Source: Bradyrhizobium jicamae (GTDB lineage: Bacteria > Pseudomonadota > Alphaproteobacteria > Rhizobiales > Xanthobacteraceae). Taken from it: 64,000 nucleotides of DNA. The notes beneath the pieces were generated by a model, which saw nothing but the letters and a program-made list of their open reading frames with translations, did no database searches and was not told the DNA's origin. The stretch spans positions 62,001 through 126,000 of the forward strand of contig NZ_JAFCJX010000003.1 of NCBI RefSeq assembly GCF_018130695.1. Reading direction: 5' to 3'. Both the position numbers and the translations under genes were made by a program. Positions within the stretch are counted from its first letter, which is position 1; every line of letters starts with the position of its first letter. This document shows positions 51,207-61,031 of the stretch, piece after piece.

Positions 51207-51965
51207 TCAATGACGGTCGAGTGCGTCTGCCTCCTCCACCCCGTCCGCAGGTGCCGCGGTTTTTGGCCGTGCGAACAGGAAACGGGATGCCGCGGATATT
51301 TGTGCGCCGGCGCTGCCATCCTGGCCAATGAGGGCTAGTCCCGCTCCACCATTGGCTACGTTCAGGATGACAGGCTCGCCCGTCCAGGTCCTGATTGGCT
51401 TCATTGCGACGATGAGAAATTCACCGATCGGCTGATCAAAATATTGCAGCCTCAGCTGCGGACCGACCTCCGCTTCCGCAAGTCCAAAACCCAACTGTTG
51501 AGCGCGCGCATAAATGTCCGCCAGCGATGCGGTATCGGTCTGAAGGCCGAGTTCGGCCGCCGACACTGAAAAAAGATCCAGTCTGGTTCTCGTGGAGCGG
51601 AGGGTAAAGGCCGGTCGAGCCAGAATTTCCGCAGCCGAACCCCCGACGCTGCAACCCACTGCATCGAGCGCGTTACGGAGGGCGAGCGAATTTGCAAAAG
51701 TCCCGATTGTGATCGTCTTCCACACCGACACATCGGCAGCGGATGTGATTGCAATTTGCGGCGCACGAGCTGACGGAGTTTTCTTCAGCCTCAGCTGGTT
51801 CTGCAAACTGTCTCGCGCCGTGCATTGAGCCTCGGCGCCGGTCGCGAACAGAAGGATGCCCGCGGCGCTGATCATGGCAACAGCGAGACTGCGGCCACGA
51901 CGCCATCCCATCGAATAATGCGGTATGGCGCGGCAATCGACGTCCTTGTCAGCGGTTCGGTCCAT
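51207..51965 (-). CDS. hypothetical exported protein (252 aa)
   Basis: Not recognised. A 252-residue protein with a long basic N-region and a hydrophobic signal (SLAVAMISAAGILLFATGAEA, cleavage near residue 46). The mature part has CTARDSLQNQLRLKK, a Cys in DAVGCSVGGS, RLDLFSVSAAELGLQ and a C-terminal segment with RTWTGEPVILNVANGG. It is more AT-rich than its neighbours and beside repeats, so it may be a recent arrival. AGAGA lies ahead of ATG 51965; a later ATG would shorten the signal n-region. Confidence 0.6.
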   Translation of the reverse strand: MDRTADKDVDCRAIPHYSMGWRRGRSLAVAMISAAGILLFATGAEAQCTARDSLQNQLRLKKTPSARAPQIAITSAADVSVWKTITIGTFANSLALRNALDAVGCSVGGSAAEILARPAFTLRSTRTRLDLFSVSAAELGLQTDTASLADIYARAQQLGFGLAEAEVGPQLRLQYFDQPIGEFLIVAMKPIRTWTGEPVILNVANGGAGLALIGQDGSAGAQISAASRFLFARPKTAAPADGVEEADALDRH

Positions 51966-52432
51966 AGCAATCTCTCACGCGTGCTATGGTGTATGCTGAA
52001 TAGAATTCGACAAATCGGCCCAGGCGAATCGCGCCTTCGCCGTATGTGGTCTGGTCAACATCCGCAGAAAAGTTGCCTTGCCGAGATGTCGCCTGTTGAC
52101 CCGATCAATTGATGGAGCTTGGTCTGTTCAGCAGTTGATTCAAGACAGTGGCGCTGTCGGGTCGTGCAATTTTGGGTCGATTGTCGAGTACTGGTATGCG
52201 CCGATGATTGAATAGTGCTGTTTGCTGCGGGGCGGGCGCGGCCAAGGCGGTGCCGTAGCCCGGAGCTCGCAGAGCGAAGGCGGAAACGACATTCCGGGGA
52301 CAGCGGTCCGCATATCGCGGGATACGGGCCTGCGAGCATCCGTCGTTCCACGGATCGAATATTTTTCAGAAATGCTCTTCTGATTCGACGAATAATGCTT
52401 GACGTGCGACCCAAATCAGGTGTCTAATGTGT
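51966..52432. other. gene-poor AT-richer stretch with repeat scraps
   Basis: About 470 bases without a convincing gene. It holds a degraded GTAGCCCGGAGCTCGCAGAG piece at 52255-52280, related to the repeat at 23353. ORFs here lack ribosome sites. It leads into the ~415 bp dispersed element. Confidence 0.5.
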
Positions 52433-52846
52433 CCGTCTCACCCGATACGAGGGGCGTTTCGCGAACGTCACGGACGTGGGTGCAGATGCGGTGGCCGCCG
52501 AGCGTGCAATTGACGTGTGTGCGCAAGGCGGACGGCGAAGTCGTGTGGGCCTGCCGCCCCGATGTTGGTGGTAAGCACGCGAAAGGTCCAAAGCCGATCG
52601 CGGATGATGGTGGCACAAAAGCAGAGTCTCACCAGGGCGAGCACGTATAAGCCGTAAAGCCATCGCGCAGGGAAGGCCGGCGTGCCTCCGCTGCATTTGT
52701 ATGCTCGTGTGCGCCACTTTCTACCCATTGCACACGGGACCGCGGGTGCAGCGTGCACCCGGCTTTCCCTGCGCCCTCGATCTAGAGAGAGGGCGAAACG
52801 AAATGAAAGACTCGGGCAAATCATGTCGCGAGAATGCGAAACCATG
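52433..52846 (-). repeat. ~415 bp dispersed element, copy B
   Basis: Inverted relative to copy A (694-1109) and similar over the whole length. A perfect 8-bp hairpin, CGGGTGCA-CGC-TGCACCCG on the minus strand, lies near one end; copy A has a degraded form of it. A CGTAGGGTGGGCAAAG repeat begins ten bases beyond. Confidence 0.8.
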
Positions 52847-52855
52847 TCGAACTGC

Positions 52856-52978
52856 CGTAGGGTGGGCAAAGCGACCCCGTCTGCCGTAGCTCAACGAACG
52901 AAGGCGGAAGCGTGCCCACCATCACGAGCGCGCCGAGGATGGTGGGCACGGCGCGAGGGCGCCTTTGCCCACCCTACG
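52856..52978. repeat. dispersed inverted repeat, CGTAGGGTGGGCAAAG family (copy 3)
   Basis: CGTAGGGTGGGCAAAGCGAC ... GCCTTTGCCCACCCTACG, oriented opposite to copies 1 and 2, with the same GTGCCCACCAT/ATGGTGGGCAC inner stem. It directly adjoins copy B of the 415 bp element. Confidence 0.95.
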
Positions 52979-53031
52979 GCAGTCGTGATCGCTGATGGTG
53001 CGCAACACATTCGCCAACACGACGGAAAGAG

Positions 53032-54009
53032 CTACCCAATCCGCACCACCATCTTCCCCAACGCCGCGCGTGTCTGCATCGTCTTGAACGCCTCGCGAAA
53101 ATCGGTGAACGCGAACACCTTGCCGACCACCGGCTTGAGCTGTCCGTCGCGCAGCCACGCCGACAGTTGCGTCAGCACCCGCGCCTGGGCCTCCGGCTCG
53201 CGCTTAGCGATTTGCGCGACGTCGACGCCGATCAGAATGCCGCCTTTGAGCAAGGGCAAATTGAACGGCAAGGCCGGAATGCTGCCGGCGGCGAAGCCGA
53301 CCACGAGATGACGGCCGTTCCAGGCGATCGAGCGGAAGGCCTGCACCGACACCTCGCCGCCGACGGGGTCGAAGATCACGTCGGCGCCATCGCCGCCGGT
53401 GAGATCCTTCAGCGCGTCGCGCCAGTCGGCGCGCGTGTAGTCGATGACATCGTCGGCGCCAAAGCTTCTGGCGAACGCGCGCTTCTCTTCCGTCGACGCA
53501 GCGGCGGTGACGCGCGCGCCGAGCAGCTTGCCGACCTGGATCGCCGCGATGCCGGTGCCGCCGGCGGCGCCGAGCACGAGCAGATGCTCGCCGGCGCGCA
53601 GCGTGCCGCGCTCGCCGAGCGCATAGAGCGCGGTGAGATAGTTGGTGCGGAAGGCAGCACCAGCCTCCGGCGCAAGTCCCTCGGGCATGATTTCGACCGC
53701 GGCGGCCGGCACCACGATGTATTCGGCAAGCGCACCCGAGCGCGCCATGCCCAGCACCGGCGTACCGGGTGCGAAGCCCGTCACGTCGCCCGCGGCTTCA
53801 TCCACGATGCCGGCGAATTCCGCGCCGGGCGTGAAGGGCAGCGAATCCCTGGTCTGGTAGCGGCCTTCGACCTTCAGCCCGTCGACAAAGCCGATGCTCG
53901 CGGCCTGCACCTTGATGCGGAGCTGGCCGGCGCCGACAGCGGGCACCGCGATCTCCTTCAGCGCGATCTGATCGATCGGCGCATACTGCTCGACGACAAC
54001 GGCTTTCAT
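53032..54009 (-). CDS. NADPH:quinone oxidoreductase-like MDR protein
   Basis: A 325-residue medium-chain dehydrogenase without the zinc Cys set, of the QorA/zeta-crystallin type. Domains: GroES-like N-terminus (LPFTPGAEFAGIV), then the Rossmann part LVLGAAGGTGIAAIQVGKLLGA with AAASTEEKRAFARSFGADDV. It would reduce quinones or enones with NADPH. ATG 54009 begins the conserved protein; the longer frame adds 15 residues. It is divergent from motA. Confidence 0.9.
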   Translation of the reverse strand: MKAVVVEQYAPIDQIALKEIAVPAVGAGQLRIKVQAASIGFVDGLKVEGRYQTRDSLPFTPGAEFAGIVDEAAGDVTGFAPGTPVLGMARSGALAEYIVVPAAAVEIMPEGLAPEAGAAFRTNYLTALYALGERGTLRAGEHLLVLGAAGGTGIAAIQVGKLLGARVTAAASTEEKRAFARSFGADDVIDYTRADWRDALKDLTGGDGADVIFDPVGGEVSVQAFRSIAWNGRHLVVGFAAGSIPALPFNLPLLKGGILIGVDVAQIAKREPEAQARVLTQLSAWLRDGQLKPVVGKVFAFTDFREAFKTMQTRAALGKMVVRIG

Positions 54010-54282
54010 CTGATCCTGCTCGCTGCTGCGTTTCCTCAAGGGTCTATCCCACATCCGTTCTACTACGGGGAGGGTTTTTGCCGCTTCGGCGCCGGCGGCC
54101 GGCGGGGAAATCGAGCATCTTCAACGACATCGTCCGCCGTCGTTCGTTTACCTGTTGTTATCCCTACCGAATTCGGTAACCCGTCCTTAATCGCATCAAC
54201 CTTAAGGTCTTCCCAACGCGGTCCGTCTCGGGCCGTGCGCCGTCCAGGACAGGCGGGGGTCGCGTATGCGTTGGAGTGCTCC

Positions 54283-55056
54283 ATGGATATCATGACAGGC
54301 GCGGGGCTGGTGGCCGGCGTCGCCGTTATCGCGTTGATGATGTTCATGGGCGGCGACCTGCACATGTTCATCTCCGAGCACGCCATGATCATCATCTTCG
54401 GCGGTTCGATCTCGGCGACCATGATCCGTTTTCCGCTCGGCGTGATGCTGCACGGCCTGCCGCTCGGCTTGAAATTCGCTTTCACGATGAGCCGGCTGTC
54501 GGCCCGCGACCTCGTCGACGAGCTCGCCCGTATTGCCGAGATCGCCCGCAAGCAGGGCCCGGTCGGGCTCGAAAAGGTCGAGACCAACGAGCCGTTCCTG
54601 GCCAAGGGCATCCGTTACGTCGCCGACGGCTACGACCTCGAATTCATCCGCGACAATCTCGAGCGCGACCGCGACAACTTCCTGATGCATCTCGACGAGG
54701 GCAGCAAGATCTACCGCGCGATCGGCGACTGCGCCCCGGCGTTCGGCATGATCGGCACGCTGATCGGCATGGTGCAGATGTTCGCCAACATGACCGACCC
54801 CTCGAAGCTCGGCCCGTTCATGGCGACCGCGCTGCTCGCCACGCTGTACGGCGCGCTGGTCGCCAACCTGTTCTGTCTGCCGATCGCCGACAAGCTGCAC
54901 GGCAAGCTGCTCGACGAAGAGACCAACCGCACGCTGATCATCGACGGCATTCTGATGATCCGCGATTCCAAGAGCCCGGCGCTGGTGCGCGAGATGCTGC
55001 TGGCCTATCTGCCGGAGAAGCATCGTCACGAGGAAGGCGAGCCGGTCCCGGCCTGA
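54283..55056 (+). CDS. motA: MotA-type stator protein
   Basis: A 257-residue MotA/PomA-like proton-channel subunit with four spans: about 5-25, 32-52, then 149-170 and 180-205. Cytoplasmic loop: ISRLSARDL-like region (here MSRLSARDLVDELA), GLEKVETNEPFLAKGI. The channel part AFGMIGTLIGMVQMFANM and FMATALLATLYGALVAN is conserved. It powers flagellar rotation with the MotB encoded next. Bradyrhizobium carries more than one flagellar system, so which it serves is unknown. The ATG at 54283 lies inside a much longer spurious frame. Confidence 0.9.
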   Translation: MDIMTGAGLVAGVAVIALMMFMGGDLHMFISEHAMIIIFGGSISATMIRFPLGVMLHGLPLGLKFAFTMSRLSARDLVDELARIAEIARKQGPVGLEKVETNEPFLAKGIRYVADGYDLEFIRDNLERDRDNFLMHLDEGSKIYRAIGDCAPAFGMIGTLIGMVQMFANMTDPSKLGPFMATALLATLYGALVANLFCLPIADKLHGKLLDEETNRTLIIDGILMIRDSKSPALVREMLLAYLPEKHRHEEGEPVPA

Positions 55057-55085
55057 CGGTCGCGGCGCGTTCGGAAGTTTAGGCG

Positions 55086-55916
55086 ATGGCCAAGAAAAAG
55101 CGCGGCGATGCACATGGCGGCGGTCACGGCTGGTTCGTGACCTTCGCCGATCTCATGGGCCTGATGATGAGCTTCTTCGTGATGCTCGTCGCGTTTTCGA
55201 CCATGGACAACAACAAGCTGAAGATCGTCGCCGGCTCGATGCGCGACGCCTTCGGCGTGCAGACCAATGTGCGCTATTCCGGCATCATCGAATCCGACGG
55301 CCTGCCGACCCGGCCGAAGCTGAAGAACGTCGAGCACATCTCGCCGGAGGAATCCTCCGCCAATCCGACGCCGGACGAGCAGGAGCGCAGCCAGGTCAAC
55401 GGCGCGCGGCTGAAGATCGATCGCGAATTCGCGCTGGCGTCCGCATCGTTGCGGCAGGCGCTGCAGGACATGCCGGAGCTGACCGAGATGTCCAAGCACA
55501 TCATGTTCGAGGAGACCAAGGAAGGCCTCAACCTCGAGATCGTCGACCAGGACGGCCGCTCGATGTTCGCCGACGGCTCCAAGGTGCCGTATGACCGCAC
55601 CCGCCGGCTGATCCAGAAGCTCGCCGCGCCGCTCAAGGCGACGCCGCTGCGGGTCGCGATCATGGGGCATACCGCCGCGGGCTTCGTGCCGACGCGCAGC
55701 GACTACGGCGCGTACGATCTCTCGGCCGACCGCGCCAATGCGGTCCGGCAGATTCTGGAGCGGGAGGGGCTGCCGGCCTCCCACATCTTCTCGGTCGGCG
55801 GCAAGGCCGATGGCCAGCCGCTGTTTCCTGACGATCCGACCTTGCCGGCCAATCGTCGCGTCACCATCACATTGATGCGCGAAAATCCGCCGCTGCCGCC
55901 GGATCTCAAGCCGTAA
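55086..55916 (+). CDS. motB: MotB-type stator protein with OmpA domain
   Basis: A 276-residue partner of MotA. One span near the N-terminus, FVTFADLMGLMMSFFVMLVA, holds the Asp that binds the proton. A linker follows with plug-like residues, and the C-terminal OmpA-like domain (about 140-270) binds peptidoglycan: ADGSKVPYDRTRRLIQKLA, GHTAAGF, YDLSADRANAVRQILEREG, NRRVTITLM. It starts 29 bases after motA, so the stator pair is one unit. Confidence 0.92.
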   Translation: MAKKKRGDAHGGGHGWFVTFADLMGLMMSFFVMLVAFSTMDNNKLKIVAGSMRDAFGVQTNVRYSGIIESDGLPTRPKLKNVEHISPEESSANPTPDEQERSQVNGARLKIDREFALASASLRQALQDMPELTEMSKHIMFEETKEGLNLEIVDQDGRSMFADGSKVPYDRTRRLIQKLAAPLKATPLRVAIMGHTAAGFVPTRSDYGAYDLSADRANAVRQILEREGLPASHIFSVGGKADGQPLFPDDPTLPANRRVTITLMRENPPLPPDLKP

Positions 55917-56080
55917 GCAATTGAAGTTACGATATTACCACCTCATCGTCCTGTGGTGAACCGGCGCAGTCCGGGGCCTCTCGCCGCATGCAATGATATG
56001 ATGGTTTGGTTGACAGGCCGCGCGGAAGCGACGATCACCGCGCGGATCAAAATCAACCGTGAGAGCGTTCCACCTTCGCC

Positions 56081-57979
56081 ATGGCTGTCAGCGTCTCAAC
56101 CAGTGAAGCCCACGAAGGTCAGGCGTCCTCGAGCTTCTGGGCCCTGACGCTCGGGAGCATCGGCGTCGTGTTCGGCGATATCGGCACCTCGCCGTTGTAC
56201 GCCTTCCGCGAAGCCGTCACCCACGCAGCCCATGGCGAGGAGGTCACGCGCACCATCGTGCTCGGCGTGCTCTCGCTGATCCTGTGGTCGCTGTTCATCG
56301 TCGTCACCGTCAAATATGTGCTGCTGCTGCTCCGCGCCGACAACAACGGCGAGGGCGGCACGCTCTCCTTGATGGCATTGGGGCAGCGGGCGCTCGGCCA
56401 CCGAAGCTGGGTGTTGCTGGCGCTCGGCGTGGTCGGCGCCTCGATGTTCATCGGCGATTCCATGATCACGCCGGCCATCTCGGTGCTCTCGGCGGTCGAA
56501 GGCCTCAAGCTGGTCACCCCGGCGTTTGAGCATTATGTGGTGCCGCTGACCATCTTCATCCTCGTCGTGCTGTTTTCGGTCCAGAGCAGCGGCACCGCGC
56601 GCGTCGCCTCGGCCTTCGGGCCGGTGATGGTGGTCTGGTTCGCGACATTGGCGACGCTGGGGCTCATTCATATCAGCGACGATCCCACCGTGCTGGCGGC
56701 GATCAATCCCTGGTACGCGATCCAGTTCATGCTGTCCCACGGGACCATCGGCCTGGTGACGATGGGCCTGGTGTTTCTGGCGGTGACCGGCGGTGAGGCG
56801 CTCTATGCGGACCTCGGTCATTTCGGACGCAAGCCGATCCAGGTCGGCTGGCTCTATTTCGTGATGCCGGCGCTGCTGATCAATTATTTCGGGCAGGGCG
56901 CGCTGGTGCTGTCCGATCCGGCGGCGATCGAAAATCCGTTCTACCGGCTGGTTCCCGGGGTGCTGCTGTTGCCGATGGTCGTGCTCGCCACTGCCGCAAC
57001 CGTCATCGCGAGCCAGGCGGTGATCACAGGCGCGTTTTCGCTGATCCGCCAGGCGGTGCAACTCGGTCTCCTGCCGCGCTTCGAGGTGCGCTATACGTCG
57101 GAGACGCATGCCGGCCAGATCTACCTGCCGCGCGTCAATCGGCTGCTGCTGGTCGGGGTCGTGCTGCTGGTGCTGTTGTTCCGCACCTCGAGCGGCCTTG
57201 CATCCGCCTATGGCATCGCCGTCTCCACCACCATGGTGGTCGACGGCATCATGGGCTTCGTCGTGATCTGGAAGCTGTGGAACTGGCGCGCGGCCACCGC
57301 GGCGGCCCTCGTCCTGCCGCTCGTTGTGGTCGACACCAGCTTCTTCGCCGCCAACCTGCTCAAATTGTTCGAAGGCGCCTGGGTGCCGCTGCTGTTCGGC
57401 GTGGCGGTGGCGGTGATGATCTGGACGTGGCGCCGGGGGGCTGCGATCCTGACTGCGAAGACCCGGCGCATCGAGGTGCCGCTGGCGGACCTGATCAAGA
57501 GCCTGGAGAAGCGTCCGCCGCACATCGTCAAGGGCACCGCGGTGTTCCTGACCAGCGATCCCGGCTTCGTGCCGACGGCGCTGCTGCACAATCTCAAGCA
57601 CAACAAGGTGCTGCACGAGCACAACGTGATCATCACCATCGAAACCGCGCAGACGCCGCGCGTCGATCCCTCCGATCGCGTGCAGATGGAGAGCATCAGC
57701 GACAAATTCTCCAAGGTGCGGCTGCGCTTCGGTTTCATGGAGTCGCCGAACGTCCCGAAGGCGCTCGCGATCGCGCGCAAGCTCGGCTGGCAGTTCGACA
57801 TCATGGCGACGTCGTTCTTCGTGTCGCGCCGCTCGTTGAAGCCCTCCGCGCAATCGGGCATGCCGCAATGGCAGGATCATCTGTTCATCGCGATGAGCCG
57901 GTCCGCGAACGATGCCACCGATTATTTCCAGATCCCGACGGGGCGGGTGGTGGAGGTCGGTACTCAGGTAACTATCTGA
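56081..57979 (+). CDS. kup: Kup potassium transporter 1
   Basis: Low-affinity K+ uptake system of the KUP/HAK family: 632 residues with about 12 spans and a cytoplasmic C-terminal domain. Signatures: [57 protein letters not shown] and the tail ending [11 protein letters not shown]. It is followed 154 bases later by a close paralogue, a tandem pair. Confidence 0.97.
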   Translation: MAVSVSTSEAHEGQASSSFWALTLGSIGVVFGDIGTSPLYAFREAVTHAAHGEEVTRTIVLGVLSLILWSLFIVVTVKYVLLLLRADNNGEGGTLSLMALGQRALGHRSWVLLALGVVGASMFIGDSMITPAISVLSAVEGLKLVTPAFEHYVVPLTIFILVVLFSVQSSGTARVASAFGPVMVVWFATLATLGLIHISDDPTVLAAINPWYAIQFMLSHGTIGLVTMGLVFLAVTGGEALYADLGHFGRKPIQVGWLYFVMPALLINYFGQGALVLSDPAAIENPFYRLVPGVLLLPMVVLATAATVIASQAVITGAFSLIRQAVQLGLLPRFEVRYTSETHAGQIYLPRVNRLLLVGVVLLVLLFRTSSGLASAYGIAVSTTMVVDGIMGFVVIWKLWNWRAATAAALVLPLVVVDTSFFAANLLKLFEGAWVPLLFGVAVAVMIWTWRRGAAILTAKTRRIEVPLADLIKSLEKRPPHIVKGTAVFLTSDPGFVPTALLHNLKHNKVLHEHNVIITIETAQTPRVDPSDRVQMESISDKFSKVRLRFGFMESPNVPKALAIARKLGWQFDIMATSFFVSRRSLKPSAQSGMPQWQDHLFIAMSRSANDATDYFQIPTGRVVEVGTQVTI

Positions 57980-58133
57980 TCCGTCTGCGGGATTCGGCAG
58001 CTAGCGGGCGTGAAGATATGCGCTCGTTGCATACCTGAGGCCAAAATCCGCGCTAACCTATGCATTCGCGGTAGGAGTATAGCCCTGCAACCCCGCATTG
58101 TGCAGCGCGGTAGAAGATAGAGGCGCGTCTTCC

Positions 58134-60065
58134 ATGTCATCCGAGAGTGCGATCACCGCGGCGGAAACGCCCGCGGCCAATGGTCATGGCGAGGCGCATT
58201 CCACCGCGGGCTTCAAAGCGCTCCTGATCGGCAGCATCGGCGTCGTCTACGGCGACATCGGCACCAGCCCGCTCTACGCGCTGCGCGAAGCCGTCGTTGC
58301 CGCGAGCGGCCCCGATGGTGGCACCGCAACGGCGGCGGCGGTGCTTGGCGTGCTCTCGCTGATCCTGTGGGCGCTGATCGTCGTCGTCACGCTGAAATAC
58401 GTCGTGATCCTGCTCCGCGCCGACAACAATGGCGAGGGCGGCACGCTAGCGCTGATGGCGCTGGCGCAGCGCGCCGTGAGCTGGGGCGGCGGCACGATCG
58501 TGCTGCTCGGCATCATCAGCGGCGCGCTGTTCTATGGCGACGCCGTGATCACGCCTGCGCTGTCGGTGCTGTCGGCGATCGAAGGCATCAAGCTCGTCAC
58601 GGCGACCTTCGACCCCTACGTTGTCCCGATCACGGTGGTGATCCTGGTCGCGTTGTTCGCCGTACAGTCGCGCGGCACCGCGCGCGTCGCTGCATTCTTC
58701 GGCCCGATCATGTGCCTGTGGTTCGCGATCATCGCGGTCGCGGGCATTCCCCAGATCATCGCGCATCCCGAGGTGCTGCAGGCGTTCAATCCGCTCTACG
58801 CCGTGTCGTTCATGCTTCATCACGGCATTATCGGCTTTGTGACGCTCGGTGCCGTGTTCCTGGCGGTGACCGGCGCGGAAGCCCTCTATGCCGACCTCGG
58901 TCATTTCGGCAAGCGCCCGATCCAGACCGCATGGCTGTTCATCGTGCTGCCGTCGCTGGCGCTGAATTACATGGGGCAGGCGGCCCTGGTGCTGTCCGAT
59001 CCGAAGGCGATCGAGAACCCGTTCTTCCTGCTGTTTCCGCCGGGCTGGCCGCTGATCGCGATGGTCATCCTCGCCGCGATCGCCACCGTGATCGCGAGCC
59101 AGGCGGTGATCACCGGCGCCTATTCGCTGACGCGGCAGGCGATCCAGCTCGGCCTGATGCCGCGCTTCGAGATCCGTCACACGTCGGAAGCGCATTCGGG
59201 GCAGATCTACATTCCCCGCATCAACCGCATGCTGCTGATCGCGGTGATCCTGCTCGTTCTGCTATTCCGCTCGTCCAGCGCGCTCGCCTCGGCCTACGGC
59301 ATCTCGGTCACCGGCACGATGGTCGTCACCGCCATGATGGGCTTTGTGGTGATCTGGCGCGTGTGGAAGTGGTCGCCGATCGCGGCTGGTGCACTAATCG
59401 CACCGTTCCTGTTCCTCGACCTGACCTTCCTGTCGGCCAACCTGCTCAAGGTGTTCGAAGGCGGCTGGGTGCCGCTCGCGCTCGGCGCGGCCATGATCAT
59501 CCTGATGTACACGTGGCGCCGCGGCAGCCGGCTGTTGTTCGAGAAGTCGCGCAAGCTGGAGTTCCCGCTCGCCGATCTCGTGGCCATGCTGGAGAAGCGG
59601 CCGCCGCAGCGGGTCTCCGGCACGGCCGTGTTCCTGACCAGCGATCCGCTGAGCGCGCCGACCGCGCTGATGCACAGCCTGAAGCACTACAAGGTGCTGC
59701 ATGAGAAGAACGTCATCCTGACCATTGAGACCGCGCCGACGCCGCGCATCGATCCGTCGGAGCGGGTGCGGATGGAGCAGATCAGCCCGACCTTCTCCAG
59801 GGTGACGCTGAAGTTCGGCTTCATGGAGTCCCCGAACGTGCCGAAGACGCTGGCGATCGCCCGCAAGCTCGGCTGGCAGTTCGACATCATGTCGACCTCG
59901 TTCTTCCTGTCCCGTCGTGCCCTCAAACCCGCCGCGCATTCCGGCATGCCGCGCTGGCAGGACCATCTGTTCATCGCGCTGACCCGCTCGTCCAACGACG
60001 CCACCGACTATTTCCAGATCCCGACCGGCCGTGTGGTCGAGGTCGGCACGCAGGTCACGATCTGA
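58134..60065 (+). CDS. kup: Kup potassium transporter 2
   Basis: Second Kup, 643 residues, with an extra N-terminal ~25 residues (Ser/Glu/Ala-rich). [57 protein letters not shown] and the identical end [11 protein letters not shown] show tandem duplication with the gene upstream. Different N-termini and substitutions in the spans suggest distinct affinity or control. The start at 58134 has only a weak ribosome site. Confidence 0.97.
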   Translation: MSSESAITAAETPAANGHGEAHSTAGFKALLIGSIGVVYGDIGTSPLYALREAVVAASGPDGGTATAAAVLGVLSLILWALIVVVTLKYVVILLRADNNGEGGTLALMALAQRAVSWGGGTIVLLGIISGALFYGDAVITPALSVLSAIEGIKLVTATFDPYVVPITVVILVALFAVQSRGTARVAAFFGPIMCLWFAIIAVAGIPQIIAHPEVLQAFNPLYAVSFMLHHGIIGFVTLGAVFLAVTGAEALYADLGHFGKRPIQTAWLFIVLPSLALNYMGQAALVLSDPKAIENPFFLLFPPGWPLIAMVILAAIATVIASQAVITGAYSLTRQAIQLGLMPRFEIRHTSEAHSGQIYIPRINRMLLIAVILLVLLFRSSSALASAYGISVTGTMVVTAMMGFVVIWRVWKWSPIAAGALIAPFLFLDLTFLSANLLKVFEGGWVPLALGAAMIILMYTWRRGSRLLFEKSRKLEFPLADLVAMLEKRPPQRVSGTAVFLTSDPLSAPTALMHSLKHYKVLHEKNVILTIETAPTPRIDPSERVRMEQISPTFSRVTLKFGFMESPNVPKTLAIARKLGWQFDIMSTSFFLSRRALKPAAHSGMPRWQDHLFIALTRSSNDATDYFQIPTGRVVEVGTQVTI

Positions 60066-60097
60066 TGGAACGGCCCTCTCAGGAGGGCAGGGATCGA

Positions 60098-60541
60098 ATG
60101 AGGGCTATTCATCGCTTGGCCACGCCGGCCGATGCGAAGCGCCTGTTCGAGATCAGGCGCACGTCGATCCTCGGGCTGGCGCCGAGCGGAATGTCGGTCG
60201 AGGCGGTCGAGCTCTGGGCGACCTCACTGACCCTCATCGGGATGAAGCGAAAGCTGCGCGACCTCGAGATCTGGGTGGCCGAGCATGACGGCACGACCGC
60301 GGGGTGGGGCGCTATCCGTGGCGACACTTTGGAGGGGCTGTACACCGCTCCCGAATGTGCCGGTCGCGGCGTTGGCGCTGGTCTGCTTGCCATGCTCGAG
60401 GACCAGATGCGCAAGCGCGGCGTCGCGGCGGTCTGCGCCGAAGCCAGCTCGAACGCGCTCAATTTCTACCTCCGGCGGGGCTATCGGGCGAATGGACCGC
60501 AAACTCCGGAAGGGGCGTGGCCGATCGTCAAGCAGCTCTGA
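60098..60541 (+). CDS. GNAT family N-acetyltransferase
   Basis: A 147-residue GNAT protein. IHRLATPADAKRLFEIRRTS starts the fold; the acetyl-CoA loop is LYTAPECAGRGVGAGLLAML, and CAEASSNALNFYLRRGYRA is beta-5/alpha-4. Substrate unknown. ATG 60098 has AGGAGG and AGGG upstream; an earlier ATG at 60065 overlaps the kup stop (TGATG) and would allow coupling. Confidence 0.87.
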   Translation: MRAIHRLATPADAKRLFEIRRTSILGLAPSGMSVEAVELWATSLTLIGMKRKLRDLEIWVAEHDGTTAGWGAIRGDTLEGLYTAPECAGRGVGAGLLAMLEDQMRKRGVAAVCAEASSNALNFYLRRGYRANGPQTPEGAWPIVKQL

Positions 60542-60694
60542 TTACTGCCGTTCCAGTGCAGGCGATTGAGGCTTTGGTGGAAGATTCAGACCGCGCTATA
60601 AGCCGCTCTCAGTCCTTGATTTTCCCCGCGCGAGAGGCGACTTTGCGCACCGGCTGGCGGGGCTCAGGCTAAGCCCATCTGGGAGGATTTTTCC

Positions 60695-61024
60695 GTGGCG
60701 GACCACAAGGTGCAAGATTTGTTTCCGGACGAGGTGTCGAAGGGAATAGCCGATGGGCGCTATCTTCTGGTCGATGTCCGCGAGCCCAATGAGGTCGCAG
60801 CCGAGGCCTATCCCGACAGCGTCGTGGTGCCGTTGTCGACATTCGACCCGGCCGCGATTCCGGATCCGCAGGGCAGGCAGGTGGTGTTCGCCTGCCGCTC
60901 CGGCAAGCGTTCGGTGACGGCGTCGCTGGCGGCGCAGGCCGCGGGCCTGCCTTACGACAAGCATCTGGCGGGCGGCATCATCGGCTGGAAGGCGGCGGGC
61001 ATGCCGACCAAGGTGGGCGGCTGA
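60695..61024 (+). CDS. rhodanese domain protein
   Basis: A 109-residue single-domain sulfurtransferase. VSKGIADGRYLLVDVREPNE, the persulfide Cys in VFACRSGKRSVTAS and GGIIGWKAAGMP. Such proteins carry sulfane sulfur to acceptors. The start is GTG at 60695 with GGGAGG upstream. It is eight bases before the aminotransferase gene, suggesting joint expression. Confidence 0.9.
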   Translation: MADHKVQDLFPDEVSKGIADGRYLLVDVREPNEVAAEAYPDSVVVPLSTFDPAAIPDPQGRQVVFACRSGKRSVTASLAAQAAGLPYDKHLAGGIIGWKAAGMPTKVGG

Positions 61025-61031
61025 TCCTTCC

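Noticed and set aside
52055..52414. 119-codon minus ORF
   Set aside because: Overlaps repeat scraps, has no ribosome site, and its Arg/Ser/Thr-rich product looks non-coding.
53167..55056. 629-codon frame ending as MotA
   Set aside because: The first ~370 codons are antisense to the MDR gene; MotA starts at 54283.
56096..57880. 594-codon minus ORF opposite kup
   Set aside because: His/Arg/Gln-rich shadow typical of antisense frames in high-GC genes.
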